In this document: in pieces, positions 1 to 5,171 of the stretch
How positions within the stretch are numbered: position 1 is the first letter of the stretch
Layout: each line of letters begins with the position of its first letter
Assembly: GCA_964619955.1 (NCBI GenBank)
Contig: CAZUJF010000069.1
Location: 1-5,239 of the forward strand
Reading direction: 5' to 3'
Source of the DNA: JACQFK01 sp964619955
GTDB taxonomy: Bacteria; Planctomycetota; MHYJ01; JACPRB01
DNA: 5,239 nucleotides
Made by a program: the position numbers and the translations under genes
The notes under the pieces: model-generated
The model's input: the letters and a program-made list of their open reading frames with translations, nothing else
The model's database searches: none
What the model was told of the DNA's origin: nothing

Positions 1-38
1 GTCTGTTTTGTCGTGTCCCGGGACACGACAAAACAGAC
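1..38. repeat. Perfect 38-bp palindrome
   Basis: The left arm gtctgttttgtcgtgtccc (1-19) is followed directly by its exact reverse complement (20-38), with no mismatch and no spacer. As RNA it would form a long hairpin closed by a few bases of the central cccggg. A T-tract (46-51) follows only after 7 further bases, so it is not a textbook intrinsic terminator. It could still be a terminator of a gene to the left, a REP-like intergenic element, or a protein-binding dyad. It starts exactly at base 1, so it may extend leftward or be affected by a contig edge. Confidence 0.9.
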
Positions 39-51
39 GGGCTGCTTTTTT
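36..51 (-). repeat. Left copy of a 16-nt inverted-orientation motif
   Basis: Read on the minus strand this is aaaaaagcagcccgtc. A 15/16 match, aaaaaagcagcctgtc, lies on the plus strand at 5172-5187. The two copies therefore point outward from the four-gene block. The left copy overlaps the right end of the palindrome by three bases. Its role is unknown: it could be a genome-wide intergenic repeat, a transcription-end signal, or the remnant of a mobile-element end. Confidence 0.6.
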
Positions 52-57
52 CGGGCG

Positions 58-69
58 TATAGTAGGGGG
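58..69 (+). promoter_or_regulatory. Probable -10 element and purine run before the gene at 71
   Basis: TATAGT (58-63) matches TATAAT at 5 of 6 positions. Six bases after it transcription would begin at about 70-71, at the ATG triplet itself, giving a leaderless or nearly leaderless mRNA. AGGGGG (64-69) could instead serve as a Shine-Dalgarno-like element for the third ATG (77), at 7-nt spacing. No convincing -35 hexamer is visible about 17 bp upstream. The promoter call rests on the -10 and its position only. Confidence 0.45.
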
Positions 70-70
70 C

Positions 71-1432
71 ATGATGATGCGTTGCTGGCTGGCACTGCTG
101 CTGCTGGCCCCGGCGCCCCAGGACGAGGCTCTCAGAACCCTGCTCGACCCCGCCCGGCGGGCCCATGACGGCGCCCGCAAGGCCGCCGCCACCGCGTTCA
201 AGGCCAAAAGCGGGGATCCCGCCGCCTTCGTCGCCGGCCGCTTTCTCGAGAAAAGCGACAAGGACTGGAAACTCGCCGGCGATCCCCTGGCCCCCGTCTT
301 CGACGCCTACCTCAAGGAATACTGGGCCGGCGCCCCCCTCGACGAAGCCCGCCACCGCCAGGCGCTCGAATCCCTCGGCGCCGCCCTGGAGAAATCCAAG
401 TCCGAGGCGCGCGAAGGCCCCCTCCTCTTCCTCGCCTTCCACGCCTCCGCCCTCGGCGACCGCGCCTCCGACGTCATCAGCCGCCACGGCTTCACCAAGG
501 ACGCCGAACGCTGGGGCCGCCGCGACGAACTCCTGCTCGCCGCCGTCGCCCGCGGCCTCAAGGGCGGCGCCGTCTCGGGCGACACCGAAAAAGCCGCCCG
601 CTCCTCCGCCGCTTTTGCGCCCCGCTACGCCCTGCTGCTCCTGGACCTCCACCGCGCCTTCACCGCCAACCAGGGCTACGAAGCGGTCCACAAGACCCTG
701 ACCCTGCCCCCCGGCCCCAACGCCCCGCCCGCGGCCGCCGCGCACCACAAAGCCCTCGCCGAAAGCCTCAAGGCCGCCGTCTACTGCCGCGCGTGCAAGG
801 ACGGCAAAGCCGGCTGCGTCAACTGCCAGGGCCGCAAACGCGCGGACTTCCCCTGCCCCGTCTGCCACACCATCGGCTGGATGCAGAAGCCGGGCTCCCC
901 GCAGAACACCCTCATCAAATGCACCCGCTGCGCCGGCGCGGGCGTCTTCCGAAACGCCAACTGCCCGCCCTGCAAGGCCACGGGGCTCACCGACTGCGTC
1001 GTCTGCGCCGGCAAACCCTGGCGCGACGGCTTCAAGGGCTGCAAGGACTGCCGCCCCTGCGACTCCTGCAAGGGACTGCGCAAGACGGAAACCCCCTGCA
1101 CCGCCTGCACCGCCAAGGGCCGCACGGCCCCCTTCGTCGCCGGCATCCCCACCACCCTCTGCAGCGTCTGCAACGGCAACGCCTCGATCTTCGCCGTCTG
1201 CGCCGTCTGCAAGGAAACCGGCCTGGCCGCCTGTGCGCCCTGCGGCGGCGCCGGCGTGCGCGACGGGAAGGCCCGGGCGAAAGTTTCCGACGTGCACTCC
1301 GGCTCCCCCTGCGGCGCCTGCGGGGGGTCGGGATACCCCCTGCCCCACCTCGCCCTCCCCTGCGGGAGCTGCCTCGGCCTGGGCCTCCAGGCCCTGCCCG
1401 CCTCAAACCCGGCCGCCAGGATCGGGGACTAA
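71..1432 (+). CDS. Exported Cys-rich protein with tandem DnaJ-type zinc fingers (14 CxxC pairs)
   Basis: This 453-residue protein begins with three consecutive ATG codons (71, 74, 77) and a short hydrophobic signal (MMMRCWLALLLLAPAPQ). Residues about 18-237 are Ala/Lys/Arg-rich, look largely helical, and match no family I recognise. From Cys239 to Cys434 there are 14 CxxC pairs. Four are strict CxxCxGxG (284, 388, 414, 431), the signature of the DnaJ/Hsp40 cysteine-rich zinc domain. Intervals between successive pairs include 10-19-11 (pairs 2-5) and 10-18-10 (pairs 8-11), close to the 14-19-11 of E. coli DnaJ. No J-domain and no HPD motif are present, so this is not a DnaJ chaperone. Zinc binding, up to about seven sites, is inferred, as is a scaffold or protein-binding role. 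The codons are strongly C-ending, unlike the gene at 4010. Its TAA overlaps the stop of the convergent hydrolase gene. An earlier TTG (8) lies inside the palindrome and is an unlikely start. Confidence 0.85.
   Translation: MMMRCWLALLLLAPAPQDEALRTLLDPARRAHDGARKAAATAFKAKSGDPAAFVAGRFLEKSDKDWKLAGDPLAPVFDAYLKEYWAGAPLDEARHRQALESLGAALEKSKSEAREGPLLFLAFHASALGDRASDVISRHGFTKDAERWGRRDELLLAAVARGLKGGAVSGDTEKAARSSAAFAPRYALLLLDLHRAFTANQGYEAVHKTLTLPPGPNAPPAAAAHHKALAESLKAAVYCRACKDGKAGCVNCQGRKRADFPCPVCHTIGWMQKPGSPQNTLIKCTRCAGAGVFRNANCPPCKATGLTDCVVCAGKPWRDGFKGCKDCRPCDSCKGLRKTETPCTACTAKGRTAPFVAGIPTTLCSVCNGNASIFAVCAVCKETGLAACAPCGGAGVRDGKARAKVSDVHSGSPCGACGGSGYPLPHLALPCGSCLGLGLQALPASNPAARIGD
785..1030 (+). repeat. 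Zinc-finger unit A (protein residues 239-320)
   Basis: This is the first of two tandem units, with CxxC pairs at residues 239, 249, 262, 284, 298 and 309. After the second pair the sequence runs CxxCQG-RK, PCxxC, a 19-residue interval, CTRCAGAG, CPPCKATGL, CVVCAG and ends in WRDG. Unit B repeats this order. The duplication is visible at protein level; the DNA has diverged. Confidence 0.75.
1040..1267 (+). repeat. Zinc-finger unit B (protein residues 324-399)
   Basis: This is the second unit, with CxxC pairs at residues 324, 330, 343, 364, 377 and 388. It aligns with unit A through shared CxxC(K/Q)G-RK, PCxxC, CxxCxG, CxxCKxTGL, CxxCxG and RDG landmarks. Its intervals of 10-18-10-8 compare with 10-19-11-8 in unit A. 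The first two pairs are only 3 residues apart (CKDCRPCDSC), compared with 7 in unit A. Confidence 0.75.
1310..1372 (+). repeat. Partial third zinc-finger unit (residues 414-434)
   Basis: There are two more strict pairs, CGACGGSG and CGSCLGLG, separated by 14 residues, the same interval as between the first two pairs of E. coli DnaJ. No further pairs follow before the C-terminus at 453. This looks like a half unit that completes zinc co-ordination with earlier pairs, or the remnant of a third copy. Confidence 0.6.
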
Positions 1433-2817
1433 GGCGCGGGCGCGGGACCGCACTTCTGCGCGGCCCAGGCCTGCCACTTCGCGACGGCGTCCTTGCGCGC
1501 CGTGGGGATCGCGCCGGGCTGGTACCCGTAGCCGTCCTTCACCCCCCGCTGCAGCGCGGTGAACGCCGCCGCGCGAACTTTGACCTCGTCGTCCTCGAGC
1601 GCGCCCACCAGCGTCCACCAGAGGCGCTTGTCCTCGAAGTTGCCCAGCGCCGCAAGCTTCGACGCGCGGGATAACCCGTCGATCGCCAGCAGCCGCAGCC
1701 CCAGCGGCCCCTTGGCCGCGACGGCGTCGCAGAGCGCGTCGATCGCCTCGGGATAGTGCCAGACCGCCCAGGTGCCGAGCGTCCTCAGCGCCGCCTGCGC
1801 GACCCGGTCGTTCTCGTCCTTCGTCAGCTTCGCCAGCTCCAGCGCCGCCGCCTTCCCCCACGACGCCTTCTCGCCGGACTCGGCCGCCGCCGCGCGCACG
1901 CCGCCGTTCTTGGACTGCAGCCCCGCGAGCACCGCGGCCGCCGCGGGCGGGCCGCCGATGCGCTGCAGGTTCAGATACGTCAGCTTGTTCCCCAGCAGGC
2001 TTTCCGCGCTCGAGGGCTTCTCGAACTTCGCGAGCCAGTCCTTGTCCTTGGCCGGCGGCTCCTGCGTCTTCTGCCGGATCGCGTGCAGCCAGGTCATGTA
2101 GTCGTCCCGCACCTCGTTCACCGCCGAGAGGTCGGGGTGGCCCGCGCCGTCCCAGATGTCCGTGTGCCCGTAGCCGTCCATGATGCGGACGACGTAGCGG
2201 ATGCCCTTCTCGCGCAGCTGCTTCGCGCCGTTGAGCGAGCCCTCGGGTTTGTCCGCGCCGCCGTGCACGAAGTACCACTCCGTCCGCGTATCCGCCCCGT
2301 CCGTCACCTTCTCGCCCTTGGAGAAGTCGTAGTAGCCGCCGCAGTAGGCGACCACCGCCGCGACGAGGTCCTGGTTCTCCCAGCCGAAGCGGCCGACGAA
2401 GCCGGCTCCGTTCGAGCTGCCCCAGATGTAGATCTGACGGGGGTCGATCGGGTACGTCTCCTTCGCCCACTCGATCAGGCGCTTGGTGATCGGGCCGTCG
2501 TCCTCGATCGTCCAGCCCGCGCCCTTGGATTTGCCGGCGATGACGACGAAGTCGTTCTCCAGCTTCAGCCGCTTGAGGCACTCCACGGTGCCGCCGTAGT
2601 AGTTGTTCTCGTTGCCGTTCATGCCGTGGTAGACGAGAAGCAGCGCGAGCGAGCGGACCGGCGGCATGCGCTCGGGCGCGAGCATGTGGACCCGCATCAG
2701 GGGCCCGGTCTTGTCGCGCAGTTCGCCCGCGAACTCGCCCGGGCCGCCGGGGCCGGTCTTCTTGCCTTGCTGGGCGGCCAGCGCCGCGCACAGGATCGCC
2801 GCTCCGATGAAGTTCAT
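1429..2817 (-). CDS. Secreted alpha/beta-hydrolase esterase with C-terminal HEAT-like repeats
   Basis: This 462-residue protein begins with a short signal (MNFIGAAILCAALAAQQ). Residues about 35-250 form an alpha/beta-hydrolase domain of the PHB-depolymerase/feruloyl-esterase type (CE1-like, LpqC-like). The oxyanion-hole strand is LLVYHG (His64-Gly65), the nucleophile Ser135 sits in GSSNGAG, and the likely acid and base are Asp189 (HGGAD) and His218 (GYGHTD). Together these give a complete Ser-Asp-His triad. Residues about 280-455 are Ala/Leu-rich helical pairs typical of HEAT/PBS-lyase repeats, ending in a W-x-x-W helix (DAVAKWQAWA). Such tails usually mediate protein contacts. It likely hydrolyses ester bonds in an exported or periplasmic setting; the substrate is unknown. 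The ATG is supported by AGGAG four bases upstream. It lies 31 nt downstream of the second hydrolase gene and is probably co-transcribed with it. Its TAG overlaps the TAA of the convergent Cys-rich gene. Confidence 0.93.
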   Translation of the reverse strand: MNFIGAAILCAALAAQQGKKTGPGGPGEFAGELRDKTGPLMRVHMLAPERMPPVRSLALLLVYHGMNGNENNYYGGTVECLKRLKLENDFVVIAGKSKGAGWTIEDDGPITKRLIEWAKETYPIDPRQIYIWGSSNGAGFVGRFGWENQDLVAAVVAYCGGYYDFSKGEKVTDGADTRTEWYFVHGGADKPEGSLNGAKQLREKGIRYVVRIMDGYGHTDIWDGAGHPDLSAVNEVRDDYMTWLHAIRQKTQEPPAKDKDWLAKFEKPSSAESLLGNKLTYLNLQRIGGPPAAAAVLAGLQSKNGGVRAAAAESGEKASWGKAAALELAKLTKDENDRVAQAALRTLGTWAVWHYPEAIDALCDAVAAKGPLGLRLLAIDGLSRASKLAALGNFEDKRLWWTLVGALEDDEVKVRAAAFTALQRGVKDGYGYQPGAIPTARKDAVAKWQAWAAQKCGPAPAP

Positions 2818-2821
2818 ATCT

Positions 2822-2826
2822 CTCCT
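2822..2826 (-). promoter_or_regulatory. Ribosome binding site for the hydrolase gene at 2817
   Basis: On the minus strand AGGAG stands four bases before the ATG at 2817-2815. It fixes the start of the downstream gene in the two-gene operon. It contrasts with the upstream gene, which shows no such site. Confidence 0.75.
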
Positions 2827-2848
2827 AAACGTCCGAAGCCCGGCCTTT

Positions 2849-3955
2849 CTATCTTTTTTCGGCGCCCAGGAAGTGCTCGAAGAAGTCCGAGATCCGGGCG
2901 TTCGCCTCGGGGCTGATCTTGTGCTCGGGCCGGTTCGACATGCCGACCCGGCGCTCCACGCCGAGCAGGCGGTTGACGCCCACCGACTGGTTGAGGACCG
3001 CCCAGCGGCCGGGGGGATCCTCCGCGCCGCCCGAGACGAGGAAGGGGCGCGGGCAGATCAGCGCGTGCAGTTCGTGCAGGTCGGTGTTCTGGTCCCGCAT
3101 CGTCTTGTAGGGGCCGACGCGCTCCTGCGGGCCCTTGAGCATCCCGCGCGCGCGGAATTCGCGGCCCGGGACGTAGCCCAGATACCAGGGCTCCCAGTAG
3201 TTGATGTTGCCGCGGGCGTCGTCGAAGACGATGCCCGGGTCCGAGATGCAGACCGCGGCGAACTGGTCGTAGAGCGCCCCGGCGAAGAGCGCCCACTTGC
3301 CGCCGTAGGAGTGGCCGACGACGCCGATGCGCTTGGGGTCCACGTCCGCGCGCTTCGAGAGGAACGTGTGGGCGTTCGCCGCGACGTAGGCGAGGTACGA
3401 GAGCGGCTGGAGCTGGGCGGCGTCCCAGGCGGGCCAGTAGAGGTCCGCGGCCGGCTTCGGGGGCCCGGGGTTCATGCCCAGGCAGAGCGCGACGAAGCCG
3501 CGCTTGACCATCTGGTAGCCGAAGTCGTTCTGGCCGCGTTTGTCCTCCCGGATCCCGGCGCCGTCCTCGGGGTAGTAGAAGACGTCGAGGACCGCGGGGA
3601 ACGGCCCCTTGCCCGGGGGGATGAGGAGGTACGCGGGGGCGGTGCGGCCGGGGGCGACTTCGAGCACGAGGCGTCGGCGCGAGAAGCCCTCGACCTCGTC
3701 CTTGAACTGCTCCTGGGCGGAGGGCGCCTCGAGGAGCGGCGGCCAGGGCCCGAGCAGGCCGTGCCATTTCTTCAAGAGCTCCTCGCGGCGCGCGGTCCAG
3801 TCGGCGGGGGTTTTCACCTCGCGGCCGTCCTCGAACCGGAGCACGGGGCGGAGTCCGCCCGACTCGGAGCGGTGGCGTTCGGGGACCTCGAAGAGCTTTT
3901 CGATGCGTTCCCAGGGGGACTGGGCGAGGAGCAGGAGGAGCAGGGTCTGTGTCAT
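2849..3955 (-). CDS. Secreted alpha/beta hydrolase, CE15/acetyl-xylan-esterase-like
   Basis: This 368-residue protein begins with a very short hydrophobic signal (MTQTLLLLLLAQS) that lacks a basic n-region. The core runs from about residue 95 to 365. Strand VLDVFYY (about 122-128) occupies the oxyanion-hole position. The nucleophile Ser216 lies in VVGHSYGGK, followed by WALFAGAL, the pattern of CE15-like and acetyl-xylan-esterase-like proteins (G-x-S-x-G-G-K with the trailing lysine). ICPRPFLVSGGAED supplies the acid (Asp313 most likely, Glu312 possible). NRPEH (His345) supplies the base, followed by the final helix ISDFFEHFL. A complete triad suggests an active carboxylester hydrolase, perhaps removing acetyl or glucuronoyl esters from polysaccharide; the substrate is inferred from family resemblance only. 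The gene leads an operon with the hydrolase 31 nt downstream. No Shine-Dalgarno precedes its ATG, and a -10-like TAACTT ends six bases before it, so leaderless translation is likely. Confidence 0.92.
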   Translation of the reverse strand: MTQTLLLLLLAQSPWERIEKLFEVPERHRSESGGLRPVLRFEDGREVKTPADWTARREELLKKWHGLLGPWPPLLEAPSAQEQFKDEVEGFSRRRLVLEVAPGRTAPAYLLIPPGKGPFPAVLDVFYYPEDGAGIREDKRGQNDFGYQMVKRGFVALCLGMNPGPPKPAADLYWPAWDAAQLQPLSYLAYVAANAHTFLSKRADVDPKRIGVVGHSYGGKWALFAGALYDQFAAVCISDPGIVFDDARGNINYWEPWYLGYVPGREFRARGMLKGPQERVGPYKTMRDQNTDLHELHALICPRPFLVSGGAEDPPGRWAVLNQSVGVNRLLGVERRVGMSNRPEHKISPEANARISDFFEHFLGAEKR

Positions 3956-4009
3956 ACGAATAAGTTACGGGAAAGGGGTCCTGGAGGGTGTCTATTTCAG
4001 GGAGGCACC
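3956..4009. promoter_or_regulatory. 54-bp divergent intergenic region between hydrolase operon and CAP gene
   Basis: This short region must hold the promoters of the leftward operon and probably of the rightward CAP gene. On the minus strand TAACTT (3967-3962) matches TATAAT at 4 of 6 positions and would start transcription on the A of the ATG at 3955. On the plus strand TATTTC (3993-3998) is a weak -10 candidate, but it would put the start inside the ribosome site, so I do not rely on it. No good -35 is visible for either. Such closeness makes shared regulation possible. Confidence 0.5.
4001..4005 (+). promoter_or_regulatory. Ribosome binding site for the CAP gene
   Basis: GGAGG stands four bases before the ATG at 4010. 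The ATG is immediately followed by a hydrophobic signal peptide. This decides the start even though the reading frame stays open far upstream. Confidence 0.85.
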
Positions 4010-5164
4010 ATGATCCACCTCGCGCTTTGGGCGGCCTGCGCGGCGCAGGCCTACGATCACGGCGATGCGACCTCGGACGAGCAGCTGGTGCTCGAGATGA
4101 TCAACCGGGCGCGGGCGAACCCGGCGGCCGAGGGGACGCGGCTGTCGCTGTCCATGACGGAGGGGATCACGGACCCGGACACGCTGACCAATGCGGTGGC
4201 GCAGCCGCCGCTGGCGATGAACCCGCTGCTCCTGCAGATCGCGCGGGCGCACAGCCGGGACATGTGGCAGCGGAATTTCTTCGACCACCCGAACCCGGAC
4301 GGGCTGGACCCCTTCGATCGGATGACGAACGCGGGCTACGCCTGGACCTCCGCGGCGGAGAACATCATCGTGAGTTCGGGGTTCCAGGCCTCGCCGGGGG
4401 GATTCCACAACAGCCTGGTGATCGACACCGGCATCACGGATCGCGGCCACCGGACGAACCTGATGGACTGGGCGAACACGACACCGGCGCCGGCGCCGCG
4501 GCGGGAGGTCGGGATCGGGTACTTCTCGAGCGCGACCGCGAACGGAGGCGGGTGGCGGACGTTCATGACCGAGGATTTCGGCCGGCGTTCGGGCGGGGGG
4601 CCGTTCCTGGTGGGGGTGGTGCACCGGGATGCCGACGCGGACAGCTTCTACGATATCGGCGAGGGGCTGCCGGGGGTGACGATCACGATCACCGGAGGCG
4701 GGACCGCGGTGAGCGCGCCGGGGGGCGGCTTCGCGATCCCCTGTCCCACGTCCGGGACGATCGCCGTGACGGCGACGGGGGGCCCGCTGAACGCGATCCT
4801 CAGCGCGAACGTGACGTTCGGCGCCCAGAACCTCTACCTGGCCTTCAAGCCGACGGCGGGGCAGATTCTGGACACGGACGGGGACGGGCTTCCCAACGCC
4901 TACGAGACGGCCTACGGGCTGGACATCAACGTCAACGACACGGCCGGGGATGCGGATGGCGACGGGTTCAGCAACCTCGTGGAGTACCAGCGGGGGAGCA
5001 ACCCCGCGCTGGCGGGCTCCTTCCCGGGGAGCGGCACAGGATCCTCGGACGCGCCCCCCCCGACCACGGCGGCCCCCTCCGGCGGCGGAGGGGGGGGTGG
5101 CGGCGGCTGCGGCCTCCTGGGGGCGGAAGCCCTGCTGCTGCTCCTCCTCCTGCGCCGCCGCTAA
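4010..5164 (+). CDS. Exported CAP/SCP-domain protein with calcium-type repeats and C-terminal sorting signal
   Basis: This is a 384-residue protein. Residues 1-14 form a short signal (MIHLALWAACAAQA). Residues about 22-190 are a CAP (SCP/PR-1) domain: LVLEMINRARANP opens it, ARAHSRDMWQRNFFDH carries His81 and His93, AENI carries Glu117, and DRGHRTNLMD carries His147, so the usual His/Glu cavity residues are present. Residues about 197-280 (VVHRDADADSFYDIGEGLPGV onward) resemble the SdrD B/prealbumin-like domains that often follow bacterial CAP domains. Residues 288-331 contain DTDGDGLPNAYE and DADGDGFSNLVEY, thrombospondin type 3/EF-hand-like calcium repeats. Residues 358-384 are nine Gly, Cys367, a Leu-rich segment and RRR, a rhombosortase/myxosortase-type C-terminal signal. 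It is probably processed and held on the cell surface or released. The biochemical role of bacterial CAP proteins is mostly unknown. Codons favour G-ending forms (GCG, CTG, CCG, CGG). Confidence 0.95.
   Translation: MIHLALWAACAAQAYDHGDATSDEQLVLEMINRARANPAAEGTRLSLSMTEGITDPDTLTNAVAQPPLAMNPLLLQIARAHSRDMWQRNFFDHPNPDGLDPFDRMTNAGYAWTSAAENIIVSSGFQASPGGFHNSLVIDTGITDRGHRTNLMDWANTTPAPAPRREVGIGYFSSATANGGGWRTFMTEDFGRRSGGGPFLVGVVHRDADADSFYDIGEGLPGVTITITGGGTAVSAPGGGFAIPCPTSGTIAVTATGGPLNAILSANVTFGAQNLYLAFKPTAGQILDTDGDGLPNAYETAYGLDINVNDTAGDADGDGFSNLVEYQRGSNPALAGSFPGSGTGSSDAPPPTTAAPSGGGGGGGGGCGLLGAEALLLLLLLRRR
5054..5097 (+). repeat. C8 and G8 homopolymers inside the CAP gene
   Basis: An uninterrupted run of eight C (5054-5061) and one of eight G (5090-5097) lie 28 bases apart. 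They fall in the codons of the linker just before the sorting signal and in its glycine run. The two runs are complementary and could pair in single strands. Slippage at either would change the reading frame of the C-terminal anchor. Confidence 0.7.
5081..5161 (+). other. C-terminal sorting signal (Gly9-Cys-Leu-rich helix-Arg3)
   Basis: Residues 358-384 run as nine glycines, Cys367, GLLGAEALLLLLLL and RRR. This tripartite form (motif, transmembrane helix, basic end) matches the CTERM class of signals. It resembles the GlyGly-CTERM signals cut by rhombosortase and, through its cysteine, the MYXO-CTERM and Synerg-CTERM signals, where the cysteine is thought to be lipidated after cleavage. No processing enzyme is encoded in the window. 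Confidence 0.85.
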
Positions 5165-5171
5165 GCCCCCC

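Noticed and set aside
1..51. Palindrome plus T6 as a standard intrinsic terminator
   Set aside because: The T-tract begins seven bases after the stem rather than directly at its foot, so the canonical form is not met. It was kept as an undefined repeat.
8..70. Upstream TTG start that would lengthen the Cys-rich protein by 21 residues
   Set aside because: It lies inside the 38-bp palindrome, has no ribosome site, and would bury the hydrophobic signal behind a polar stretch. The ATG cluster at 71-79 is directly followed by the signal.
71..110. Lipoprotein signal at the early cysteines of the first, second or fourth gene product
   Set aside because: The residues before Cys5, Cys10 and Cys10 (MMMR, AAIL and LWAA) do not fit the lipobox L-[AS]-[GA]-C, and the first is too close to the N-terminus.
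785..1372. Ferredoxin, rubredoxin or cytochrome c assignment for the Cys-rich region
   Set aside because: There is no CxxCxxCxxxCP ferredoxin motif and no CxxCH haem motif, apart from CPVCH at 262-266, which fits the repeated zinc-finger spacing better as a chance His. The CxxCxGxG form points to DnaJ-type zinc sites.
1403..2791. Second long minus-strand frame overlapping the esterase gene
   Set aside because: It is a frame-shifted shadow made of Arg/Gly/Ala repeats, without motifs or signal peptide.
1756..2916. Long plus-strand open frame opposite the HEAT-fused esterase
   Set aside because: It is Arg/Val/Ala-rich with no domain, created by high GC. The minus-strand gene has a full catalytic triad and a ribosome site.
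2666..4009. Open frame upstream of the CAP gene making an 832-residue protein
   Set aside because: It runs antisense through the hydrolase gene with low-complexity content. The GGAGG plus ATG plus signal peptide at 4010 marks the real start.
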